NCBI GenBank assembly: GCA_037576195.1
Contig: CM075101.1
Coordinates: 42,780,001-42,844,000 of the forward strand
Reading direction: 5' to 3'
Origin: Phytoseiulus persimilis
Taxonomy: Eukaryota; Arthropoda; Arachnida; Mesostigmata; Phytoseiidae
DNA length: 64,000 nucleotides
Position 1 is the first letter of the stretch. Each line of letters opens with the position of its first letter. A model generated the notes under the pieces. That model was given only the letters and a program-made list of their open reading frames with translations. It did not search any database and was not told the origin of the DNA. Below are positions 54,195-63,377 of this stretch, in pieces. The translations under genes were made by a program, and so were the position numbers.

Positions 54195-56702
54195 TTGTGG
54201 TCCTTTTCGGCCCTCTTGGGAGGTCACCGATATTTCATGAACCTACACGAACAAACATCCCGATTCAATCGTCTCTATTTACTAAAGGAAAAGAGTGAAG
54301 CTCCGGAGCTCATCATCAAATATTTGAAATGGTTCAAAAACCAAACCGGTACCGATATCAAATCATTACTAACTGATGGTGGAAGGGAATTTTGCAACTC
54401 AACATTAAAGAAAGCTCTCGATGATATAGGCGCAGAGCATATCGTCACGCCACCAACGGCTCATGAATCTAACGGCTTAGCGGAGAGAAACAATCAGACC
54501 ATACAAAAACTCGCTCGTACCATGCTCATTTCCGCCAATCTCGAATTTGCGTTCTGGGGCGAAGCCTGCGTTTGTGCTTCTTATCTCCTCAATTTGACAA
54601 ACATCAGTCCCTTGACCGGGAAATCCGCTTTCGAAACAATCTATGGCTTCCCACCAAACCTATCGAATCTCCACCCTTTCGGTTCTCCCTGCTACGTCTA
54701 CGATCATCGACCAAAGACTTCGAAATGGCGCCACAGAGCTCTTTTTGGTACAATGTTAGGCTATACAGAGCGCTTAGACGGTTTTCGCGTATTCATTCAT
54801 AAAACACGCAAGCTCTGGATTTCTAAGGACGTGAAGTTTATATCGGCAAGGCGAATAATAAGAAAAGGAACGAAACTCACAAGCAGTGACTTTACGAAAA
54901 GGCCTGAAACGTTACAAGAAACGTATGATAAAGAAACGCCGCAAGAAAATGACGGCTCAGACATAGAAGACAATGAAAGTATCAATTCCGAAGAGCCGCG
55001 GCCCGATTCTCCCTGTTTGGTCTCACAGGACTCAGAGGATGAATCAACTGACAACGAAGAAAACTGGCCTATAACGACAATGAAGTTAAGAAAAAGGACC
55101 GAGATTAAACGGCCAATAAGATACGAAACAGAATTAAACGAGATATTTTCGCCTGCATCCTACCAAGAAGCGATGCAACCACCTTTTGCCAAAGAGTGGC
55201 AGAGAGCAATGAAAACAGAAATGGAATCGATCAAAGCCCACCAAGTTTGGTCTCTAGTTGATAGACCAAAACATAAGAAACCAATCTCCGTCCGATGGGT
55301 TTTTCGCTACCGTCCTCACAAGGAAAATGATGCTGACAAATTCCGAGCACGCCTCGTGGCTCGCGGGTTTCAACAGAAACCCGGAACCGATTACGGGGAA
55401 ATATTCGCCCCTGTAGCTCGTTGGGACACCCTGCGTTGTCTACTCTCCCTTTGTGCAGCAAAGAAACTTTTCTCAAGACAGTTCGACATATCGGTAGCTT
55501 TCCTTCATGCAGAGCTCAACGAAGAGCTCTACTGCAACCAACCAGTCGGCTTCTCCTACGGATCCAATAAGGTTTGCAGATTACATAAAAGCCTCTACGG
55601 CATCAAACAAGGACCAAGAAGCTTCCATACCAAACTACGACAAGTACTCACAAATCTTGACCTTGTTCAAAGTCAAGCTGACCCGTGTCTGTTCTTCAGA
55701 CATGGCCCTGGTTCAGCTCTGACACTACTCGTAGCCTATGTAGACGACGTCTTAGTTATGTCAACAAATCGAAACATTCTCGACGATCTTCTTGCGCGGA
55801 TTTCTAAATCGTTCAAGATAAAAACATCACCGTTGAACACTTTCCTAGGTATACACATCCATATCGATAAGTTCCATAACGTGTGGTTAAACCAAAAAGA
55901 CTATGCTCTGTCAATTCTTAAGCGTTTCCAAATGGAACACGCAAGACCAATCGCAACCCCAGCAGATAATTCGATCTATTCTCTCGAACGTAACAATGAC
56001 TCAACTTCGACTCGCCCATATCGGTGCTTACTAGGTTCGCTCATGTATTTGTCCTTATGTACCCGCCCAGACATTTCATATATAGTTTCCTACCTATCAA
56101 GATTTCTCGACAACCACACAGAAGAGCATTGGAACGCTGCTCTAAAAGTCCTCCGCTACTTGCAGGACTCCCCAGATCTTTCCATTGTTTACTCCGGAGG
56201 CTCGTTCGATAAACTCCAGGATACCTTTGAGATCTACACGGATGCCGATTACGCATCCTGCAAAGAAACGCGTCGATCTGTGAGTGGCTCCATTACAAAA
56301 TTAAACGGCGGTCCCATCTTGTGGTCAAGCCGACAACAGAAGAGCATCTCCCTTTCAACAACCGAGAGCGAATTTATCAGTGCGACTGAAGGCGCAAAAG
56401 ACGCCCTATGGCTTAACGCTCTCTTCAAAGTACTCAAGCTTCCCCTCCGACCGAAAATTTACATAGATAATATCTCAGCGATCAGACTCATACTCAATCC
56501 CGAATTTCATCTAAGGACAAAACACATTGATGTCAGATACAAATTCATTCGAGAAACACATCAGAAGAATCAAATCAGCTACGCTTACGTGACGACGGAC
56601 AAACAGCTAGCTGATCTACTAACTAAACCTTTGCCCCGCCCAGCTTTCCAAAAACTTCTTGCACTTATAGGACTACGGAGATGGCATTCACAACTTTCCT
56701 AA
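54195..56702 (+). CDS. Copia integrase core, reverse transcriptase and RNase H
   Basis: 835 codons in another frame than Gag. After a frame change near 54200-54225 it gives the integrase core (Asp in SLLTDGGREFCN, Glu in SNGLAERNNQTIQKLARTM, TGKSAFETIYG), an acidic linker and the Copia RT (WVFRYRPHKENDADKFRARL, RQFDISVAFLHAELNEELYC, SLYGIKQGPRSF, catalytic VAYVDDVLVMS). RNase H follows (FEIYTDADYASCKETRRSV, SISLSTTESEFISATEGA, IYIDNISAIRLI, RTKHIDVRYKFIRE). It ends at 56702. RT and RNase H look complete. Only the TGA and frame change in front of the integrase core seem to disable a single polyprotein. Confidence 0.93.
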   Translation: MWSFSALLGGHRYFMNLHEQTSRFNRLYLLKEKSEAPELIIKYLKWFKNQTGTDIKSLLTDGGREFCNSTLKKALDDIGAEHIVTPPTAHESNGLAERNNQTIQKLARTMLISANLEFAFWGEACVCASYLLNLTNISPLTGKSAFETIYGFPPNLSNLHPFGSPCYVYDHRPKTSKWRHRALFGTMLGYTERLDGFRVFIHKTRKLWISKDVKFISARRIIRKGTKLTSSDFTKRPETLQETYDKETPQENDGSDIEDNESINSEEPRPDSPCLVSQDSEDESTDNEENWPITTMKLRKRTEIKRPIRYETELNEIFSPASYQEAMQPPFAKEWQRAMKTEMESIKAHQVWSLVDRPKHKKPISVRWVFRYRPHKENDADKFRARLVARGFQQKPGTDYGEIFAPVARWDTLRCLLSLCAAKKLFSRQFDISVAFLHAELNEELYCNQPVGFSYGSNKVCRLHKSLYGIKQGPRSFHTKLRQVLTNLDLVQSQADPCLFFRHGPGSALTLLVAYVDDVLVMSTNRNILDDLLARISKSFKIKTSPLNTFLGIHIHIDKFHNVWLNQKDYALSILKRFQMEHARPIATPADNSIYSLERNNDSTSTRPYRCLLGSLMYLSLCTRPDISYIVSYLSRFLDNHTEEHWNAALKVLRYLQDSPDLSIVYSGGSFDKLQDTFEIYTDADYASCKETRRSVSGSITKLNGGPILWSSRQQKSISLSTTESEFISATEGAKDALWLNALFKVLKLPLRPKIYIDNISAIRLILNPEFHLRTKHIDVRYKFIRETHQKNQISYAYVTTDKQLADLLTKPLPRPAFQKLLALIGLRRWHSQLS

Positions 56703-56863
56703 TCACTGCCATTTCCGTTGCCATCCTCCAAACACCCGTTATTGGCTCATTCTACTACTTCGACTACGAAGATTGCGGATCCTGTAAAATTTATCTGACT
56801 GTTGCACCATTCGAGAACTCGAACCCGCACAATTCATTACTCAATGCTCAATGTCTTCCCTAA
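56681..56863 (+). CDS. Small secreted-like ORF downstream of Copia pol
   Basis: 60-codon frame overlapping the last 22 bp of pol. Residues 1-22 look like a signal peptide (hydrophobic TTFLITAISVAILQ), followed by YYFDYEDCGSCKIYLTV with two close Cys. Its end overlaps the start of the next ORF by 13 bp. The place after pol is where env-like ORFs sit in some LTR elements. No family is recognised, so this is only a possible accessory protein. Confidence 0.45.
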   Translation: MAFTTFLITAISVAILQTPVIGSFYYFDYEDCGSCKIYLTVAPFENSNPHNSLLNAQCLP

Positions 56864-57150
56864 ACTGCATCCAGAGTTCTTCTCCTGACATCGTGTGCTT
56901 AAGGCCCGATTTTCCCCCTCTGGGAGGAGAATTCCTTTGGAAGAAATACAAAGAAACTCGACCAATGCCCCAACCAGATCATATCACTACCAATAAGACC
57001 ATACCTTGTGCTTCAATCATTCTCAACTGCATCCTATTGATAGCCCTCTTCAGTGTCTTTTATGCCTACAAACGGAGCTACGCCCGTATGCAATCGTACC
57101 AACCTATTCTACCTTACAACTCCCCAGATAACTCGCTCCACAGAGTATAA
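56851..57150 (+). CDS. Single-pass membrane-protein-like ORF downstream of Copia pol
   Basis: 99-codon frame, ATG overlapping the end of the previous ORF. A central hydrophobic helix (CASIILNCILLIALFSVFYAY) is followed by a basic segment (KRSYARM), as expected for a membrane anchor with a cytoplasmic tail. Together with the upstream signal-peptide ORF it would give the layout of a small type I membrane protein in two pieces. There is no homology that I can name. Confidence 0.45.
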   Translation: MSSLNCIQSSSPDIVCLRPDFPPLGGEFLWKKYKETRPMPQPDHITTNKTIPCASIILNCILLIALFSVFYAYKRSYARMQSYQPILPYNSPDNSLHRV

Positions 57151-57313
57151 AATCTCCCAGCGTACCACACAAGAAGAGAGAGAGATTTGACACACTAACC
57201 CAACGATGAAACATTTTTTTTTGAATGGCGCGTAGCCAGGTTTATGTCAAGAACGTTATTTTAAAGAACACAAAATCTTCTATTTTACAATGAATTTTTT
57301 TTTGTTGTACACC

Positions 57314-58252
57314 TCAGACTTCGATGTAACTTAAGTAGCCCCTGCACCCCTCGCTCTGTATCGGATCGGAGGGAACAACCTCAACTAAGGGTCGTCGCCT
57401 CTCCTTCAACAAAACACAAATTCCCCTTACGCGAGATCGGCAAAGTATGTGTTGGATATCGAGCTCACAATCGAAGCCGCGGAGCATCATCCGCTGGCGT
57501 TTGCCACCAGGTATCGACGACGGCCACAAATCATCGCCCGGCACCGTTGATATCTCAGGTGCAACCGTGGTGCTTCTCTCGGTCGGATTCACATCAATCC
57601 CCCCGAGGTCGATTGCAACTTCGATCGCGAATGCTGACCCGACCAGGACCAGCAACGCGCCGAAGAACCAGTAACCCAACGTCAGGGATCTGATCGCCCT
57701 CCCGGATGATCGACAAGTCAGAGACTCCAGATCCAGATTCAACGACACGAACGGATTCCGTGCTCGACGGTCAGTCAGGCTCGACAGGGAGCCCTCCATC
57801 TCCATTTGCCCCTGAGAGTCGATCGAAAATCGAACCCTCAGAGGGGGCGTTGCTGCCACCACGGACCCGATATTGGCCACCAAGCCAACAGTCGATTCTC
57901 CCACAGGAGCCTCCGTCACCGTGTGCTCCTCTTCATCAACTCCGATGTTCTCAGGCGACTGAGGCATCTCGGCGAGACCTTCACTAATGGACTCGAAGGA
58001 GGATTCTAACTCAGAATCTCCTATCGGCTCGACGTCCTGCCGTTGCTCCCTTTTTGCGTAACGGAGCGCCCTCTCACTGAGGCTCGTTTGGCCGACCAAC
58101 ATTTCCGAACATTTTCCTTCGGATTGCGACATCGTCTCGGAATGCTTCACTATTTTTTTCTTCTCGCCGACCAAAGTGACACCGTTTAAGAACTTCAACC
58201 CCAACAAACACAATAATCTACCCTCTTCCCATTTTGGCTCCAACCGCTCCAT
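57314..58252 (-). CDS. 312-codon antisense ORF in the Copia 3' region, membrane-protein-like
   Basis: Antisense to the Copia transcript, between pol and the 3' LTR, with a true ATG (MERLEPKWEEGR). The N-terminal 185 residues are hydrophilic and acidic. About residues 190-218 form a transmembrane helix (LGYWFFGALLVLVGSAFAIE). The C-terminal 95 residues include three Cys (FDCELD, HILC, GIC) and basic stretches. A frame this long without stops, read against the element, is unlikely to be pure chance but is not proof. Long antisense ORFs are known between pol and the 3' LTR in some plant LTR elements. Expression would need its own promoter. No homologue is recognised. Confidence 0.5.
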   Translation of the reverse strand: MERLEPKWEEGRLLCLLGLKFLNGVTLVGEKKKIVKHSETMSQSEGKCSEMLVGQTSLSERALRYAKREQRQDVEPIGDSELESSFESISEGLAEMPQSPENIGVDEEEHTVTEAPVGESTVGLVANIGSVVAATPPLRVRFSIDSQGQMEMEGSLSSLTDRRARNPFVSLNLDLESLTCRSSGRAIRSLTLGYWFFGALLVLVGSAFAIEVAIDLGGIDVNPTERSTTVAPEISTVPGDDLWPSSIPGGKRQRMMLRGFDCELDIQHILCRSRVRGICVLLKERRRPLVEVVPSDPIQSEGCRGYLSYIEV

Positions 58253-58623
58253 TCAATTCTCCCATTGGCTCCCAAAGCTCCTACGCTTCGGCGCACGGGG
58301 GAGAGACCTGTAAGCCTCTGCGCCGAACGTGTCGGTGCAGACCCAACGACTCAAGAACAACGCCACCTGCAACAACAAGAACCTCAACAAGAACAATAAC
58401 AAACAAGACCCAACGTCTTCGGGCACGTTACAACGAGAACACACAGGTACCGCTTACGACTGCTCTCAGAGACCAACTCTAGAACAACCAAGACCCTCAA
58501 ATGTTAAAGCACATACAAGATATGGAACACTCCCTCTGGTCTCGATAAATTCATCATTTAATTAGGTCATAGGTAACTACGAATTGTTCATAGTACTCCC
58601 TGCGTCTCCAGAATCAGAGGGGC

Positions 58624-59011
58624 TGTTGAGATGCAACACGCGAAAGCGGATGCATCCGAATCTAGATTCAGCAGACTCGGTTCGTACTAGAACCCACGCC
58701 ACTCAAGGCGCCAAAGTAATCAATCCTTTCATCAGAAAACCTTAGAACCCCGGCTTAGTGCCGTAATTACTAACACCCTCGAAGTACTCCCCGAAGACTC
58801 AACTCAATAACTCTCACTCTCCCAATCACATCCCATATAACCATACTCCACACCCGAATAAACTACTGTTCATCTATACGCCGTACTGTCTTCTCCTTGC
58901 TACCGTATCAGTGTCCGCGAGGTGAATCTGCCTGTGCACGGAGCCTTCTAGCTAGTGTGCCACTGAAGACCAATCGACCGCCGACTTTGACGATGAATTT
59001 CCTCTTCAACA
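58624..59011 (+). repeat. Copia 3' LTR
   Basis: 388 bp, nearly identical to the 5' LTR (one C/T difference seen). It is preceded by a purine-rich stretch (GAATCAGAGGGG), a likely polypurine tract, and followed by ATATT (59012-59016). Confidence 0.96.
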
Positions 59012-59016
59012 ATATT

Positions 59017-60410
59017 AAAATCTGAAAATCTGAAAAAAATGAAAATAAAATAAATATTGAAATCGCCGCAGACAACAACAGAAATGTCGGCATCACGCGT
59101 ATGTCAGCATAGTTCCGCAGAAACGTTTGAAGATGAGACATAGCAATGTTGGTATCAATATGAACGACAATGAGCAGTGTTCGTTGCCCTCAGAGGAGCA
59201 CCTCTGCCATACAAAGATCACCCGCCTCGTCGTCCGTCATTATTGGCTGCGAACGCTCCGAAAGCAAGCTCACAGTATTTTTGACGTAAATGACCATGCC
59301 GCCAGTTCTTGATGGTCGCTTATTCTGCGCACGCAAGTTATATCCTTCCAAATGAATACGAGATTCATTGGAAAGCCATGACTCTGTTGAACAAAGCACG
59401 CTCGCTTTCATGTAGACGGAATCGGTGAGCAGGTCTTGAGAATGCGCTGGCAAGCTTTGCAAGTTGAGAACCAACAATGCGGTCTCGTTTTGCAATCGCT
59501 GAAGTAGCTTGTGATCTTGCGTTGCCAGCTTGTGAGCACTGAGACGTTGTAGTTCGTGGCGGAGCTGAGTCAAGGTGGGCGAGTTTAGCGGGTCCGCATG
59601 GTAAAAAGTATGATCGTTGTCCCTATTGGTGAGGAACAACCCATCCAATGTTTTGACCCTGAATGGCGCGACGTACACCCACTGTTGTTGCAAGCCACGG
59701 TGATAATCAAAGACAATTTGGTCATATGTGGCACCCTGCGACTTATGTGTCGTCTTTGCACAAGCAGGGACTGTTGGAAAGTTACGTCTTCGACACTTGA
59801 AGTCCTTGGAAACCGAGAACGTTGCACAGCGCTTGAACAACGGAGTCCAATACGGTTCTAGGTCTCGCCGCGTGAGAACAGTAGCTCTACACTTGCTACG
59901 TGCCATAAATTTACAGCAATAAATTGCCTCTCCCGGAAGATCTTCAGCTGCGAGCTGCTCGTCCGAGATGGCATCCACTGATGATCTCAAATCAACTCGC
60001 TTCAGGATGCCCATAGCACCATTAACGAGTCCATCCTCAACATCCACGTTGACTGTGATCATGTACGGCTGCCCTCGAGTGAGCGGCAATTGGTACGGCA
60101 TGTTAGCCGTATCTGTGGTTGCCATCTTGTGTACCCGACAGCGTGCAGAGGTGAGTTGGCCTTCCAGCTGATAACCACTGTAAATGTCAAATGCAGTCGA
60201 AGTCCATTCAGGTTGGATAACCGCGCTATTGTAGGCGGTAACGTCCACGTTCTTATGGAACAGACGTATAGCCGCTTTGACATTCTCATCGCACCGTTGT
60301 CGAGTACGGAACCGGGACTCGAGAATTGCCTTGTCTTCTGCAAGCAGGCTTTCTCCGTTCCCGATTTTCCTCAACAGGTTTGAGAATACGACGTCGCTCT
60401 GCCTCATCAC
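59017..60410 (-). pseudogene. Helentron-type helicase C-terminal part with EEP endonuclease
   Basis: Minus-strand frame with the end of a PIF1-like Helitron helicase and then a nuclease. Helicase: VVFSNLLRKIGNGESL, LTRGQPYMITVNVDVEDGLV, the ACAKTTHKSQGATYDQIVF motif and QQWVYVAPFRVKTLDGLF. In that last block the conserved Ser-Arg of family members reads Pro-Phe-Arg. Endonuclease: ALLVLNLQSLPAHSQDLL, VLCSTESWLS with the Glu, GGMVIYV, and beyond a frame break at 59190 a VVCGDFNI block close to 59050. A helicase followed by an EEP endonuclease is characteristic of Helentrons. The N-terminal helicase and Rep parts are absent upstream of 60410. A possible splice acceptor (TTTGTCAG before GTGATGAGG) lies there. 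The Copia insertion cuts it off at 59016. Confidence 0.88.
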
Positions 60411-62120
60411 CTGACAAACGATATCAGGAGTTAAAATCGCCCAACAAGTTTCTTAAGCACTGAAGCCAGTGGCCGCTGTCGCTGACTGGCAGTGCCAGCG
60501 GTCGACGACACTGGAGTGGCATCTGCGAGTGCTGCCAGCAGGGATGTCACCCTGGGGGTCGACGTTTCGCGTGTGCTGTTCAGTGCGGCACGTCTCAGAC
60601 GCATTCTTCGAACGCGTTGCTTAGATGATTGAGAGGGAACTAAGTTTGATGGACGCATGATTATTGCGGGAATTCGGAAACACCGTTTGTGCGGCGTGCG
60701 AAGCACAACGACGAAGTCCGATACGACGCAAAGCATCGTCATCCATCCGTGACAACGAAAATGACGATGAGCATGATGCCTACGCAAATTGGATTCGTCA
60801 TGTAACGGGACATGGGGGAGAGGATCCGTCAAAATAGCATGGACGGGTACGACTCGCGTGCGCTTGGTCGCCAAGACAGCGCCAGCTTACGCTGTTCCAT
60901 GATTGTCTTTCTGGCGATCCGGGTGTATGTCATATCTGACTTGTCAGGATCGAGTGCTCTCGCAATGAAAACGGGTTCCTTCCGCTCAGACTTTATTTTC
61001 CCACATTGTTGCACCGCTACCATGAGGGTGCTCGATGGAAACATGACACATGAGTTCTATCTTTGTAATTCCCTATGCGAACTCCACGGTCTCCGAAGCC
61101 CTTGGATTTCGGAGCCCGTGAAACCGAGCTGCAGCCGCATTCGGGCTCAGCCTTGGGGAGTATCCTAGTGTGCTGTCTCCTTGCGGGTCTTGAAAGACTG
61201 TACTCGGAAGTGAGAAGAGCAGAAGCAAAGCCTAAGAGGAACGAAATGTATGAAGGAGTTGGGTTTTTTTGTTCTGACAAGAGACCCGAAAACAAGAACG
61301 GCAACCCTGAAACTAAGGAGCTTCGTATCGTCCTTGTCGAATGACGAGGGATAAGTTCCGTCGAACAGCTACACCTAGTCAAATTCACAAAGAGCACCTA
61401 ATGCTCTCTCCGAGAGCTACGATGGAGGACGCAAGCAACTCGAGTGGAGCCGGTGTCTTCGGTCGCTCAAGCCATGCCCGCCACTCCTTGATTTGAATCG
61501 TAAATGCATCCGTAACACTCAATTTCCTGTCGAGCCCTTTCTCAAAAGCGCGCTACCCGCCGCCATAGAGCGTAAGCCTACGCTAAAAGACACGAGGGAC
61601 CTGGAGGGGTCTACGTCTTTTGTCCGAAAGTAAACAGGACGGATTCGAGGGAGAGGGCCCATGAGGGGCGGAGTCAGGGACTGAATTCCACCCGCGCAAT
61701 ACGAACCGCAGCGTGAGGCAAGATGAGGGAAAAGGGAGGATTCAGATAGTTTCCACGCTCAGTACGCTCCTGCAAAGCTGACAGACGAGACATGGAGTTT
61801 CGGTTACGAGGTCGCTGATCAAATTCGCCGATTTCTTTGAAGAAATAATTCGAGTTTCCTGGGGAATTACAAGATGGGATGCCTCGAAGAGGTCCGCGTA
61901 TCCAGCTTTTCTTCCAGGGGGGGAGATCCCTGGAAATTTTCCACGAGGGGAATCGAATCGTTGATCTGAAACCTTAATTCGGAAGATATGAGGTCGGAGT
62001 CTCGGGAAGAGGCTACCGCCCTTCAAGATCCACGAAAGTCATCCGCCTTAACGTAGACTGCTTTCCACGAACATCGTCGTCATCGAAGCATCTGAAACCG
62101 TTGGAGTACTCAGTTTCGAT
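60411..62120. other. Interval without a recognised gene
   Basis: Short frames on both strands without recognised domains, including a basic 147-codon minus-strand frame at 60431-60874 rich in Arg and Thr. It may be intron or flanking sequence of the Helentron remnant or the terminal region of MULE 3. Confidence 0.4.
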
Positions 62121-62368
62121 ATGTCACTAACAAGACGTTCTTTCGTTCATTTGAATTCTGGCGTTTGTCCGACGATGGATCGCTCAGGAGATTTTTTAGT
62201 GTTGGTTGAGGGTGCCCAGTGTGGGAAGAAACTGTGGTGCGATTTGGAAGGGTGCTACCGGAACGGTTACGAGCCGGAGGTGAAAACTTCAGAGTTTTTC
62301 TTTCACCGCGACAGAGCATCGTCAGACGGCAACAGGCTGTACTTGACATGCGTCAAGTATCGAACGTG
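62121..62368 (+). CDS. MULE transposase 3, FLYWCH exon
   Basis: Plus-strand frame that resembles the FLYWCH exon of the MULE at 44760-45262: DFLVLVEGAQCGKKLWCDLEG, SEFFFHRDRASSDG and LYLTCVKYR, corresponding to YVWCDERGEY, STYFFHQVSL and LTVRCKDWR. It ends at a GTGAGT donor just after CGAAC, the same place inside the FLYWCH module as intron 1 of the other gene. The next exon could not be located with confidence between 62370 and 63377. Confidence 0.65.
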
Positions 62369-63377
62369 AGTTGATTATATGCTCAGATCATCAACTGCAT
62401 CCTTCAGAGGGCGTGAAGTATGCTCAGGATTTCCCTCTGTCAACCGGAGAGATTCAAGGGCCCGTTCAGACATGTTCGCTTGCGATCGAGCTGAGAGACT
62501 TCTCTGTATCTTACAAGGGGCAGCACCGAGCTTCCGCGGTTCCATAGATTTCTGAGCTCAGGAAGCTGGCATCAAAAGATCACAGGCTCTGTTCGTATGA
62601 CTTTCCCATAGATATACTAATCTGCAGCAACTCAGCAGTGCACCGTCGAGGAAAGTAGGCAGAGGGAATACAGGGACATGGGGTCATCATTCGATATCAG
62701 GGACCTAGATTCTCCCCGTGAATCGTTCCCAGCCGATCCTGATTCAATAATCGAGCAACTCAAGCATTAGAGAACGCGCTAGCCAGTAGACGTGACCGAC
62801 AACAATGACATGATCTGGACAACTCCGAAAATTCTCGTGGATACCTGAATGAATCAAATACGATTGGAAAGAATAGCTTCAACTCTTCGGCGAATTCCAC
62901 CTGAGAACTTCACAAGTTCAAGCTCGAATCATTACTGCTCCTGGACAGTCTAGAGTTCCAAAGTGCGCCCACTCCACAGACATCTCAGCCCCAACCCGAG
63001 CAGGGGTAGAATCTCCCCAATCTCGAACCCGATCTTCAGAGCATTGTTTACCATTCCAGTCGCAACGTCCTCTACCCTGTCAGAGCAACGATAACTCGCA
63101 ACGGCGAGATCCAAAAGGTGGTCGGCGTCCACAATCACGAACCCGAAATGAAGGGGCAAGCTCGTCAGATACGAGCGCGAAGAAGCGAGTGGCTGAGTCG
63201 GCTCAGAGACAGCCCGGACACATCCACGACGATGGCCATTCTGGACGGGAGGCGCGGGTAACATTCCTCTCATCTTGGCAATGTTTCTTGACATGTCGTT
63301 GCATAGCAGTTTCCCTGAACTTTTTCGCACAGGACAAACCTTGTCGCTATCGGCTAACGATATTTATTCGTCCCGAG
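62369..63377. other. Probable intronic sequence of MULE 3
   Basis: No clear exon. A minus-strand 126-codon frame at 62950-63330 has no recognised domain. The exon equivalent to 44619-44431 should lie here but was not recognised, so it may be lost or diverged. Confidence 0.4.

Larger units (their letters stand above)
51846..59011 (+). mobile_element. Young Copia (Ty1-type) LTR retrotransposon
   Basis: A 7,166-bp element with two 388-bp LTRs (TGTTGA...TCAACA) and a 5-bp target duplication. The LTRs appear identical except for one C/T difference (near 52018 against 58798), which points to a very recent insertion. The internal region codes for Gag, protease, integrase, RT and RNase H in Copia order. 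Two short sense ORFs and a 312-codon antisense ORF follow before the 3' LTR. It lies inside a Helentron-type remnant. Confidence 0.97.

Noticed and set aside
60431..60874. 147-codon basic frame next to the helicase remnant
   Set aside because: Arg/Thr/Ser-rich composition without helicase or Rep motifs; probably chance.
61090..61170. tRNA-like or SINE-like promoter words on the minus strand
   Set aside because: A weak box-A-like stretch was noticed, but no convincing box B or tRNA fold could be built.
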